Shown piece after piece: positions 13,945 through 24,002 of a stretch of DNA of 64,000 nt; within the stretch, counting starts at the first letter, position 1, and each line of letters opens with the position of its first letter. The position numbers were made by a program, and so were the translations under genes. The notes under the pieces were generated by a model, which saw nothing but the letters and a program-made list of their open reading frames with translations, was not told the origin of the DNA and searched no databases. This DNA is from Actinomadura xylanilytica (lineage in GTDB: Bacteria; Actinomycetota; Actinomycetes; Streptosporangiales; Streptosporangiaceae): the NCBI RefSeq assembly GCF_030283145.1, contig NZ_JASNWE010000005.1:620001-684000 (forward strand), read 5' to 3'.

Positions 13945-15690
13945 TCAATTCCCCTCGTTCTTCCTGGTGGTCGACCATGCGGCCACGCCGACGGCCCCGA
14001 GCGCCAGCGCGGCCAGCGCCCACTCGGGGAGGGCACCCAACCGGTCGGACAGCGTACGCGACGTACGGGCCGGGACGCTCGCCACCTGGATGTCCGGGAC
14101 GAATTCCCTCGACCGGTCGATCATCCGGCCGTCCGGGGCGACGATCGCGCTGATCCCGCTGGTCGCCGCCACCAGGATCGTACGGCCATGTTCGACGGCC
14201 CGCAGCCGCGACATGGCGATCTGCTGCGGCGGGAGGCTGGTCATGCCGTAGGTGGCGTTGTTGGTCTGGACGACCAGCAGCTCGCCGCCGGCCACGTCGC
14301 GCACCTCCTGGTCGTAGGCGACCTCGAAGCAGATCACGTCGCCGATCGTGACCGGGCCGAGACGCATCACCCCCGAGCGGGTGCCCTTGGCGAAGTCGCG
14401 CGGGATCCGCTGGAAGCGGGTGATCAGCTTGGTGAGGACGTCGCGGAACGGCAGGTACTCGCCGAACGGCACCGGGTGCCGCTTGACGTAGTAGTCGCCG
14501 GGGCCGGTGCGCGGGTCCCAGACGATGCCGCGGTTCTCGACCTTCTCGCCGTCGGGTGTGTCGGTGAGCGCGCCGACCAGCACCGGCACGCCGATCTCGC
14601 GGACGGCGCCGTCGATGGCCTGGTAGGCGTCGGGCTCGACGTAGGGGTCCAGGTCGCTGGCGTTCTCGGGCCACACCACCAGCTCGGGCCGGGCCACCTG
14701 GCCGGCGCGGACCTGTGCGGCGAGCTCGCGGGTGCGCTGGACGTGGTTGTCGAGCACGGCCTTGCGCTGGCTGTTGAAGTCCATGCCGAGCCGGGGCACG
14801 TTGCCCTGGATGACCGCGACGGTGACCGGCTCGCCCTCGGACGGGGTGGGGATGAGCAGCCCGCCGCCGAAGATCAGCGCGGCGGCGGCCAGCGCCACCG
14901 CGACGGGCCGGATCGCCTGCCGGTAGCCCGGTCCCCGTTCTGCCCGCTCCCGCGGCCCCTGGTCAGGCCGCAGGCCGTCCGTCTCGGGGCCGTCCGTGCT
15001 GCCGGGGCCGTCCGTGGCACCGGCGGGGTCCGTGGTGCCGGGGTCCGTGCTGCCGGGGCGCGCGCGGCGGGCCCGCAGGAGCGCCGCGGCGGCGTAGGCC
15101 AGCAGCCCGCCGAGCAGCGCCGTGAGGAAGCTGACCAGTGGCGCGCCGCCGAGCGAGGCGAACGGCGTCAGTGGGGTGTCGGTCTGGCTGAACGCCAGCC
15201 GCGCCCAGGGGAAGCCGCCGAAGGGCACCCGCCCGCGGATCAGCTCCTCGGCGACCCAGAGCGCCGCGGTCCACAGCGGCCAGCCGGGCAGGCGGGTGAC
15301 CAGCGCCACGCCCGCGCCGAGGGGGACGAGGTAGAGGGCCTGCACCAGGCCCAGCAGCACCCAGGCGTCCGGCCCGATCTTGACGATCCCGTCGAGGACC
15401 GGGATGAAGAACGCGGTGCCGCCCACGAAGCCCAGCCAGGCGCCCGTCCGCGCGGACGTGCCGCGCAGCGCCAGGGTGAGCACCGCGACGCCGATCGGGG
15501 CCAGCGGGATCAGGTCGGCGGGCGGGAAGGCCAGCCACATGAGCAGCCCGGCGGCCACGGCGACCAGGGTGCGGGGCCAGCCCGCGCGGCCCCCGTGGCG
15601 CAGCGCGGCGGCCAGCCGTGCCCCCCTGCCCGTGCGGGCGGAGCCGTCCCGGCCTTCGTCCGAACCGGTGCCCGCGGGCCGTTTCGGCAT
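13945..15690 (-). CDS. lnt: Apolipoprotein N-acyltransferase
   Basis: A 581-residue membrane enzyme that N-acylates the lipid-modified cysteine of lipoproteins. The N-terminal half has about six to seven helices (first at residues 42-60), followed by a low-complexity Thr-Asp-Pro-Gly linker (about residues 220-250: GSTDPGTTDPAGATD) that interrupts the membrane part more than usual, and a final helix near 545. The C-terminal half is a nitrilase domain with the Glu-Lys-Cys triad: Glu in VVWPENASD, Lys in DYYVKRHPVPFGEYLPFR and Cys in IGDVICFEVAY. ATG at 15690 has AGGAG five bases upstream; a GTG five codons earlier is less likely. Translationally coupled to the mannose synthase gene. Confidence 0.94.
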   Translation of the reverse strand: MPKRPAGTGSDEGRDGSARTGRGARLAAALRHGGRAGWPRTLVAVAAGLLMWLAFPPADLIPLAPIGVAVLTLALRGTSARTGAWLGFVGGTAFFIPVLDGIVKIGPDAWVLLGLVQALYLVPLGAGVALVTRLPGWPLWTAALWVAEELIRGRVPFGGFPWARLAFSQTDTPLTPFASLGGAPLVSFLTALLGGLLAYAAAALLRARRARPGSTDPGTTDPAGATDGPGSTDGPETDGLRPDQGPRERAERGPGYRQAIRPVAVALAAAALIFGGGLLIPTPSEGEPVTVAVIQGNVPRLGMDFNSQRKAVLDNHVQRTRELAAQVRAGQVARPELVVWPENASDLDPYVEPDAYQAIDGAVREIGVPVLVGALTDTPDGEKVENRGIVWDPRTGPGDYYVKRHPVPFGEYLPFRDVLTKLITRFQRIPRDFAKGTRSGVMRLGPVTIGDVICFEVAYDQEVRDVAGGELLVVQTNNATYGMTSLPPQQIAMSRLRAVEHGRTILVAATSGISAIVAPDGRMIDRSREFVPDIQVASVPARTSRTLSDRLGALPEWALAALALGAVGVAAWSTTRKNEGN

Positions 15691-16314
15691 GGTCTCCTGC
15701 GCCACTCCACACCTCGTTCACTCGGGCCACTGGCCGGAACGCTACCGGCCCCGGGCGACCGCGGCGACCGCGGCGCCACCGGTGCCGCGCGCCCGCGCGG
15801 GGCGCCCCTCTGCCGTTCATCATCTCGTCCCCGTGCGGAGGGCCGGCGCCGCAGGGTCCGCCCAGCCGCAGGGGGCGGGCAAGGACCGGGGTGGGCGGGG
15901 CACGCGTTAGAGCGCTCTACAGCGCGCGGACGACAACGGACACGGAAGAGGGCCCGTGACATCCGTCGGGCCGGAGTCGCCCCACAGGCGGTGGGAACGA
16001 TGCACCGTTTTCTACTGGATGTCCGGGCCCTTCCCGGGTCCAACCCCCCGCCCGACCGGGCGGCTCCGCTCCGACGCGGTGGCCGGTCACCACACTGGCT
16101 CGGACGGGGACAGCGCGAGATCCGCTGTGGCCCCCGTCGCGGCGCGGTGTCCGGTGGCGCCTCGAGCGGCCGATCGGTGAGTCCCGTGGTGGACTGCAGC
16201 AAAACTACCGACTTCCACGGCCTTGTCAACCGCCGCATGTTCTGCGGTGACTCCATGTTCAGCCAGCTCAGCGCCATGATCAGGGCAATCTTGGAATTCG
16301 CCCCGGTCAGCGGC
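15691..16314. other. 620-bp region without a supported gene; contains a 12-bp palindrome
   Basis: No frame here looks coding. A perfect palindrome TAGAGCGCTCTA at 15908-15919 resembles the core of LacI-family operators (AGCGCT centre) but no LacI-controlled gene adjoins. The stretch 16195-16300 is markedly less GC-rich than its surroundings and could be a decayed insert; I recognise nothing in it. It separates lnt (leftward) from the 3' end of the kamD-kamE-kal operon. Confidence 0.5.
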
Positions 16315-16710
16315 TCACCGGCCGGTGTCCGACACCACCACGACCCCGGTGGCGGTGACCGCCACGATCGGCTCGGCGAGCGCCTCGGCCGCGGAGTCGC
16401 CCCGGTCGGGACGGCCGCGGCACACCACCCTCGCCTCGAAGTCCATGGTGCGGCTGCGGCGGCCCGCCCGGGTCACCGTGGCGGTCGTCTCCAGCATGTC
16501 CCCGGCCCGCACCGGGGCGCGGAACTGGACGTCGGAGTAGGAGGCGAACAGCCCCTCGTCGCCGTCGGCGCGGACGCACACCTCGGTGGCGACGTCGCCG
16601 AACAGGCCGAGGACGTAGGCGCCGTCCACCAGGTTCCCGGCGTAGTGGGCGTGCGCGTACGGGACGTACCGCCGGTGGGTGACGCTGAACCCCTCGCTCG
16701 GACCGCTCAT
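16315..16710 (-). CDS. kal: 3-aminobutyryl-CoA ammonia-lyase (hotdog fold)
   Basis: A 131-residue hotdog-fold protein. The region HAHYAGNLVDGAYVLGLFGDVATEVCVRADGDEGLF matches the distinctive signature of Kal, which eliminates ammonia from L-3-aminobutyryl-CoA to give crotonyl-CoA in lysine fermentation; thioesterases of the same fold lack the G-N-L-V-D-G and GDVATE stretch. The C-terminal third is more divergent and Ala-rich. It overlaps kamE by four bases (ATGA) and is the last gene of the kamD-kamE-kal operon, which supports the assignment strongly. Confidence 0.88.
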   Translation of the reverse strand: MSGPSEGFSVTHRRYVPYAHAHYAGNLVDGAYVLGLFGDVATEVCVRADGDEGLFASYSDVQFRAPVRAGDMLETTATVTRAGRRSRTMDFEARVVCRGRPDRGDSAAEALAEPIVAVTATGVVVVSDTGR

Positions 16711-17522
16711 CGGTTCTCCTCTCGTGGCAGCAGGGCGTGGACGAGGTAGCTGGCGACCTCGGCGGGGGTGGTGCCCCGGCCGAAGATCCGGTCCACGCCG
16801 AGGTCCTCGGCGGACACGGTGTCGAAGCGGGGGCCGCCGACCACCAGCAGCGGCCGGCCCATCCCGGCGGCGACCGCGGTCGGGTACTCGGCGTGGAAGG
16901 CGGCGGCCATCTGCTTGGTGTTGTGCAGGTGCGCGTTGCGCTGGGTGACGACCTGGGAGACCAGCACCGCGTCGGCGTCGGCGGCTTTGGCCCGCTCCAC
17001 CAGTTCGGCAACGGTCACCTGGGCGCCCATGTTGACCACCTCGACCTCGCGGTAGTATTCCAGCCCCTTCTCCCCCGCGAACCCCTTGACGTTGAGGATC
17101 GCGTCGATGCCGACGGTGTGCGCGTCGGTGCCGATGCAGGCGCCCACCACGACCAGCCGCCGGTTCAGCGACGCGCGGATCGCCAGATCGGTCTCCTTGG
17201 CGCTGAGCAGCGGGAACTCCCGCTCGGGCGGCGCGGGGATGCTCGCGTAGTCGATCAGGTGGCCGGCCCGGCCGTACACGATGAAGAAGGTGAAGTCGGG
17301 GCCCATCGGCTTGGCGTGCACGACGCTGGCCGGGTCCAGGCCCATCTTCCCGGCGAGCTGGAGCGCGGCGGCCTCGGCGCGCTTGCCGGCCGGGACGGGC
17401 AGGGTGAACGATATCTGGATCATGCCGTCGCCGGTGGTGTCCCCGTACGGCCGGATGACCTGGCGGGTGTCGGCGGGCTCGGCGGGGGCCTGCGTGCTCC
17501 CGGCGGGGCTCTCGATCGTCAT
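16707..17522 (-). CDS. kamE: Lysine/beta-lysine 5,6-aminomutase, beta subunit
   Basis: A 271-residue B12- and PLP-binding subunit. The cobalamin motif is GTDAHTVGIDAIL: His135 is the lower cobalt ligand of the base-off B12 motif DxHxxG. Eleven residues on, Lys146 (NVKGFAG) occupies exactly the position of the PLP-binding lysine Lys144 of the Clostridium sticklandii enzyme (His133+11). The Rossmann-type B12 domain continues with VLVSQVVTQRN and VVGGPRF. The N-terminal 20 residues are Pro/Ala rich. With the alpha subunit it moves the terminal amino group of beta-lysine to C5, giving 3,5-diaminohexanoate. Overlaps kamD and kal by ATGA. Confidence 0.95.
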   Translation of the reverse strand: MTIESPAGSTQAPAEPADTRQVIRPYGDTTGDGMIQISFTLPVPAGKRAEAAALQLAGKMGLDPASVVHAKPMGPDFTFFIVYGRAGHLIDYASIPAPPEREFPLLSAKETDLAIRASLNRRLVVVGACIGTDAHTVGIDAILNVKGFAGEKGLEYYREVEVVNMGAQVTVAELVERAKAADADAVLVSQVVTQRNAHLHNTKQMAAAFHAEYPTAVAAGMGRPLLVVGGPRFDTVSAEDLGVDRIFGRGTTPAEVASYLVHALLPREENR

Positions 17523-19144
17523 GCGGGCACCTCCTCGGCGTGGGCGGCGTGCGGGTCCTCGGTGTCGAGGATCTCGATGGCGGGGTTGAGGTATCCGTCG
17601 GCGCGCTCGACGACGCCGTCCAGCCCCTTGCCGCCGTCCGGGGGCCGCCGGGTGATCCCGAAGGTGCCCTCGGCGATGGCGGTCAGCAGCCCGTCGCCCT
17701 CGACGCGCTCGAGCAGCTCGACCGACTCGGCCAGCACCTGCCGGGCGCGCTGGACGATGAAGCCGTCCGGGCGCGGGACGAAGTCCTCGGCGAGGCTCCC
17801 GCAGGCGTCCCGGACGTAGCGGACGTTCTCCAGCGCGAGGTCGCGGTCGGACAGCCACGGCGTGTGGATGCCCTCGGTCATCATCCCGATCAGGATGATC
17901 GACTGGCCGGTCATCACCCCGGCCAGGTTGAAGAACGCGTCGAGCAGGTAGCCGGCGAAGATGTTGCCGGTCATGTGCTTGGTCGGCGGCATGTACTTCA
18001 GCGGCGCCCCGGGGAACAGCTCGCGCACCAGCTGCGCGTGCGCGAGCTCCAGCCGGAACGACTCGGGCACCGCCGGGTTGATCTCGAAGGCGTGGCCGAG
18101 GCCGAGCTGGGCGTCGGCGAGACCGGCCTCGTGCCCGAACCGCTCGTTGAGGAGCTGGCTGACGATCACGGTGTGCGCGGCGTCGACCGCGTCGGCGGTG
18201 GTGAGGTAGTTATCCTCGCCGGTGTTGATCATGATGCCGGCGCGGGCGTGGATCTGCCGGGAGAACCGCTGGTCGATGAACGTCCGGCGGGGGTTGATGT
18301 CGCGGAAGATGATCCCGTACATGCAGTCGTTCAGCATCATGTCCAGGCGCTCCAGCCCGGCGAGCGTCGCGATCTCGGGCATGCACAGCCCGGAGGCGTA
18401 GTTGGTGAGCCGGACGTAGCGGCCGAGCTCGCGCGACACGTCGTCGAGCGCGGCGCGCATCAGCCGGAAGTTCTCCTGCGTGGCGTAGGTGCCGGCGTAG
18501 CCCTCGCGGGTGGCGCCCTCGGGCACGAAGTCCAGCAGCGACTGGCCGGTCGAGCGGATCACCGCGACGACGTCGGCGCCCTCCCGGGCGGCGGCCTGCG
18601 CCTGCGGGATGTCCTCGTAGATGTCGCCGGTCGCGACGATGAGGTAGATCCACGGCTGCGCGGGGTCGGCCCCCGTCCCCGGCGAGGGACGGCCGCCGGC
18701 GCCGCCGGTGAGCATCCGGTCGCGTTCCGCGCGGCGGCGGTCGATGCGGTTCATGCCGGTGCGGGCGGCCTGCCGGGCGGCGTCGGCGGCGTGGCCGGCG
18801 TCGGCCCCGGCCGGGAGGCGGAAGCGGACGCGGCCCCGCGCGGCGGCCCGGGCCAGCTCGCCCAGATCGCCGTACGGGCCGTTCAGCAGCGCGTCCCACA
18901 CCGGGAGGGCCACGCCGTGCTCCAGGCCGACCTGGTCGCGGACCGCGTCGGCGAGGTGGTTGACCCAGGGGCGCCCGCCGTCATCGGCACCCGACATCCC
19001 CGCCAGGCGCAGCAGCGCGCGCTCGACCGACACGGTCGTGTGGGTGCGGGCCATCCGGATGATCGGTTCCGCGGCGCGCGCGGCCAGCCCCCGGGCGGCG
19101 CGCACCACCTCCGGATCGAGATCGAGTTTCCCTTGCGGCGCCAT
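17519..19144 (-). CDS. kamD: Lysine/beta-lysine 5,6-aminomutase, alpha subunit
   Basis: A 541-residue TIM-barrel subunit, close to the family length (about 515). Recognisable segments are MARTHTTVSVERALLRLAGM near the N-terminus, IYLIVATGDIYEDIPQAQAA, DFVPEGATREGYAGTYATQE, FRLMRAALDD and LKYMPPTKHMTGNIF, all conserved in adenosylcobalamin-dependent lysine 5,6-aminomutase. A Gly/Pro-rich insert (about residues 145-165) is extra. ATG at 19144 has GGGGAGA upstream. First gene of kamD-kamE-kal. No cobalamin riboswitch could be recognised in the 200 bases upstream, so control by B12 is not evident. Confidence 0.95.
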   Translation of the reverse strand: MAPQGKLDLDPEVVRAARGLAARAAEPIIRMARTHTTVSVERALLRLAGMSGADDGGRPWVNHLADAVRDQVGLEHGVALPVWDALLNGPYGDLGELARAAARGRVRFRLPAGADAGHAADAARQAARTGMNRIDRRRAERDRMLTGGAGGRPSPGTGADPAQPWIYLIVATGDIYEDIPQAQAAAREGADVVAVIRSTGQSLLDFVPEGATREGYAGTYATQENFRLMRAALDDVSRELGRYVRLTNYASGLCMPEIATLAGLERLDMMLNDCMYGIIFRDINPRRTFIDQRFSRQIHARAGIMINTGEDNYLTTADAVDAAHTVIVSQLLNERFGHEAGLADAQLGLGHAFEINPAVPESFRLELAHAQLVRELFPGAPLKYMPPTKHMTGNIFAGYLLDAFFNLAGVMTGQSIILIGMMTEGIHTPWLSDRDLALENVRYVRDACGSLAEDFVPRPDGFIVQRARQVLAESVELLERVEGDGLLTAIAEGTFGITRRPPDGGKGLDGVVERADGYLNPAIEILDTEDPHAAHAEEVPA

Positions 19145-19343
19145 TGCCGTCTCCCCTCACTCGTCCCTGCCTCCAAGCCGGACCCGGCAATCGTCCGTCC
19201 CAGCTTGACCGTTACAGGAGATCTTCCGGGATGTACCCCGATATCCGCAAGAACTCTCCGCCCCCGGAAATTGGGGGATGATCAGTGTCCCGACCCCGCT
19301 CCGGGCGGCCGAAAGAAGCCGATCCTCGCGACGGGAGCCCTCC

Positions 19344-19602
19344 TTGTCCATCCTCAGGGCGCCCCGCGTGGCTCGCCCCCTGGCGGCGCCGCTCCTGGCG
19401 CTCCCGCTCACGGCCGCGGGCACGGGCGCGGCCGCGGGCACGGGCACGGGCACGGGCGGAGCGAGGAGGACGGCAAGCCGGTGTTCCACGCCGAGTACGA
19501 GCTGCCCTGGACCGCTTCTGCGCGCAGGCGCGGCGGCTCGGACTCAGCTCCATCCACAAGAAGGCCGACCTGCCCGCCGAACGGCGGCCCTGCACCCGCT
19601 GA
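19344..19602 (+). pseudogene. Collapsed endo-alpha-1,4-polygalactosaminidase (GH114) gene
   Basis: A signal-peptide-like start (LSILRAPRVARPLAAPLLAL, from a TTG at 19344) runs through a simple CGGGCA repeat straight into GKPVFHAEYELP and, after a +1 frameshift near 19505, into DRFCAQARRLGLSSIHKKA and a final C. That ending matches the last 45 residues of secreted GH114 proteins, while the roughly 200-residue catalytic barrel is missing. So most of the gene has been deleted and the rest frameshifted. Flanks 19145-19343 and 19603-19731 hold no genes; the second has an AT-rich patch before the next start. Confidence 0.7.
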
Positions 19603-19731
19603 CGTAACCGTTCGATGACGGTCGGTGAAATATCCACTCCAACTACTAATCGTGAGTTTACTATCACGTGAAGTAGCGGCCGGACCGCGCGCGGGCCGGC
19701 CGGAGGCGTCCTCCGTTCGGGGAAGAGGGTC

Positions 19732-20499
19732 ATGATCGTCTATCTTCTGGCCGCGGCGTGCGCGATCGGCGTGGTGCTCATCGCGAGCCGCATGGTGCTC
19801 CGGCTCCGGTTCGGCACCGACGACGCCGATCCCGACGGGCCCACCTCGTCGCACACCGGGGCGATGCTCTCGGCGCTGTTCCTGCTGACGTTCGCCATCG
19901 CGATCGTGGTGCCCTGGACCAGCGCCGACGCCGCCCGCTCCAACACCTACACCGAGAGCCAGGCCGTGGTGGAGGCGTACTGGGCGGCGGGACGGCTGCC
20001 CGCCCCCGACGCCGAGCGCACCCGGGCCGAGCTGCGCGACTACGTCCGGGTCGTGCGCGGGCCCGAGTGGCGGCTGATGGCCCACGGGCGGATGAGCCCC
20101 GACGGGTCGGCCCGGCTCGACCGGATCCGCCGCGAGATCACCGCTCTGAAGGCCGCGGGCGACGAGTCGCGCGACGCCAGGGCGGCGGTGCTCGACCACC
20201 TCACCGAGATCTCCGCCGCGCGCCACCAGCGCGCGATGGACGCGCGGACCACGCCGCCGCGCGCGCTGCTGGTGATGACCTTGCTGACCGGGCTGGTGAT
20301 CATCCTGCTGCCGTTCCTGGTGGGCGCCCGCCCGCGCGGCATGGCGCTGGTGCCGCTCGCGCTGATGTCGGGGCTGCTGGCGGTCGGCATGTACCTGACG
20401 ATCGACATCGCGCACGTGTTCACCGGGGCCCTGGCGGTCCATCCGGACGCCTTCACCAGCGTCCAGGCCGAGCTGCTGCGCATCACGAGGGGTGGCTGA
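19732..20499 (+). CDS. DUF4239-like membrane protein
   Basis: A 255-residue integral membrane protein. Helices lie at about residues 3-21, 44-62, 180-200 and 206-225, with a long soluble segment between the second and third (residues 65-178) rich in Arg/Glu helices (for example LDRIRREITALKAAGDESRD). This TM pair - helical stalk - TM pair architecture, with PWTSADAARSNTYTESQ after helix 2, fits DUF4239, a bestrophin-like uncharacterised family. Ends two bases before a secreted Pro/His-rich gene, forming a two-gene unit. Confidence 0.75.
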   Translation: MIVYLLAAACAIGVVLIASRMVLRLRFGTDDADPDGPTSSHTGAMLSALFLLTFAIAIVVPWTSADAARSNTYTESQAVVEAYWAAGRLPAPDAERTRAELRDYVRVVRGPEWRLMAHGRMSPDGSARLDRIRREITALKAAGDESRDARAAVLDHLTEISAARHQRAMDARTTPPRALLVMTLLTGLVIILLPFLVGARPRGMALVPLALMSGLLAVGMYLTIDIAHVFTGALAVHPDAFTSVQAELLRITRGG

Positions 20500-20501
20500 C
20501 G

Positions 20502-21179
20502 GTGCGGCCCGGCCCGGTGGTCCTCCCCGCCGTGGTCGCCGCGGCGCTGGCCTTCCCCTCGGCCTCGCTCGCCCTCCCCGCGCCCGCACGGGCGGCGCCC
20601 GCCGCCGCGTCGACACCGCTGATCGGCGTGTGCGTCGGCGTCGACGTCGGGGGAATCGTGGGCGTGCACGCCAGCGTCGGTGTCCTGGGCCACCACCACT
20701 GCCCGCGTCCGCCGAAGCCGCCGCATCCCGCACACCCCCCACACCCCCCACACCCGCCGCACCCGCCGCACCATCCGCACCATCCGGCGCCCCCGCATCC
20801 GCCCAAGCCGCCCGAACCTCCGAAGCCGCCGGTCGTCGTCCCGCCGAAGACACCGAAGACGCCGAGGCCGCCGCAGCCTCCGGCGCCGCCTCCCGCGTCA
20901 CCGCCTCCGAACGGGCACCAGGCCGCACCGGCGCCCAGGCCGCCGGTGCCGCGCCCGGCGCCCGTGGTCAGGCCCTCCCCCGCGCCCTCACGCGCCGCGC
21001 CCGTTCCCGCACCGTCCGGGACGTCCGGTACACCGTCGGCCTCGGCCCCATCGTCGCGGTCGCGGCCGAAGGCGGCGAAGCAGCCACAGCGGCGTTCCGA
21101 TCCCCTCAAGACCACCCTGGTACTGGTGGTGATAGCGGTCGTCGTCAGCGCCGGCACGGCCATCGCGTTCGCGCGCTGA
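20502..21179 (+). CDS. Secreted His/Pro-rich protein with C-terminal membrane anchor
   Basis: A 225-residue protein with a signal peptide (residues 5-30, LPAVVAAALAFPSASLALPAPARA) and a final helix (about 200-220, LVLVVIAVVVSAGTAIA) ending in Ala-Arg, as in a tail-anchored cell-surface stalk. In between, after a small hydrophobic GVCVGVDVGGIVGVHASVGV segment, comes a run of His-Pro-Pro-His repeats (about residues 65-95) followed by Lys-Pro and Ala-Pro rich sequence. The His-rich run could bind metal ions. No catalytic domain is visible. GTG at 20502 is two bases after the upstream stop, so it is co-translated with the DUF4239 protein; the two may form a surface complex. Confidence 0.7.
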   Translation: MRPGPVVLPAVVAAALAFPSASLALPAPARAAPAAASTPLIGVCVGVDVGGIVGVHASVGVLGHHHCPRPPKPPHPAHPPHPPHPPHPPHHPHHPAPPHPPKPPEPPKPPVVVPPKTPKTPRPPQPPAPPPASPPPNGHQAAPAPRPPVPRPAPVVRPSPAPSRAAPVPAPSGTSGTPSASAPSSRSRPKAAKQPQRRSDPLKTTLVLVVIAVVVSAGTAIAFAR

Positions 21180-21183
21180 CGGC

Positions 21184-23550
<2,367 letters not shown>

Positions 23551-23695
23551 GATCCACACAGTACCGATCCGTCGCCGCAGGTCAGAGCGCGGGCGGCGGG
23601 GCGGCGGGCGATTCGAGAGGCCGCCTCGGCCATTAATCGAAATGCGAACTCGTTTCACGGGTGTTAGTTTCCCTTTCAGGCACGCAGGGCTCGGT

Positions 23696-23768
23696 GTCCA
23701 CACGGGTCGAAGGCCATCGGTTATCTTTCCCAGATTCCTCCGGTGGCCGTCTCCATATCCGTGTGGGC
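23696..23768 (+). ncRNA. Candidate short Y RNA (Ro60-binding RNA), copy 1
   Basis: The 73 bases fold as: 10-bp lower stem 23696-23705 with 23759-23768; internal loop GTCGAA (23706-23711) opposite GTCTCCATAT (23749-23758); 9-bp upper stem GGCCATCGG (23712-23720) with CCGGTGGCC (23740-23748); and a 19-base pyrimidine-rich terminal loop (23721-23739). Stem - asymmetric loop - stem - pyrimidine loop is the Y RNA plan. The second copy below shares the loop bases and the stems by compensatory change. It lies 235 bases upstream of a TROVE (Ro60) gene, where bacterial Y RNA genes are known to sit. Strand is inferred from co-orientation. Confidence 0.75.
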
Positions 23769-23797
23769 CCGGCTCTGCGGGCCGACCTGGAACGTGC

Positions 23798-23939
23798 GGG
23801 GAGGGCGGGTCGAAGCCCGTCGGTTACCACTATTAATGGAGAGGTTGCGGGTTCGATTCCCGCCACCGGGCGAAAATCCGGTGTAGCTCAATCGGTAGAG
23901 CACTTAATCCCGGTGGGCGCCACCACATCCGTCCTCCCC
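23798..23939 (+). ncRNA. Candidate YrlA-type Y RNA with permuted tRNA-like module, copy 2
   Basis: Lower stem 23798-23808 with 23929-23939 (11 bp, one G-T); internal loop GTCGAA (23809-23814) opposite GCCACCACAT (23919-23928); upper stem GCCCGTCGG (23815-23823) with CCGGTGGGC (23910-23918). The apical part is a circularly permuted tRNA: a 5-bp ATTAA/TTAAT stem in the anticodon-stem place, T-arm (stem GCGGG 23847-23851 / CCCGC 23859-23863, loop TTCGATT), acceptor stem CACCGGG (23864-23870) closed by a CGAAAA loop onto TCCGGTG (23877-23883), TA at the position 8-9 linker, and D-arm GCTC-AATCGGTA-GAGC (23886-23901). No anticodon loop and no free acceptor end exist, so it cannot be a working tRNA. 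This is the known design of YrlA RNAs. Confidence 0.82.
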
Positions 23940-24002
23940 TCGCGGGCCAGCCACTCCCCCACATCCGCCAACCGCGGCGGGTCGAGCAGACGGAGGCCGA
24001 CG

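Noticed and set aside
19145..19343. Cobalamin riboswitch upstream of kamD
   Set aside because: No B12-box or matching stem-loop set could be recognised by eye; a covariance search would decide.
23551..23695. LexA-type SOS box (CGAAC-TCGT-TTC at about 23645) upstream of uvrA2
   Set aside because: Only one half matches the actinobacterial consensus; too weak to list as a site.
23841..23910. A tRNA gene or two tRNA halves
   Set aside because: The halves are in reversed order, there is no anticodon arm and the acceptor stem is closed by a loop; it fits a YrlA-type RNA module better.
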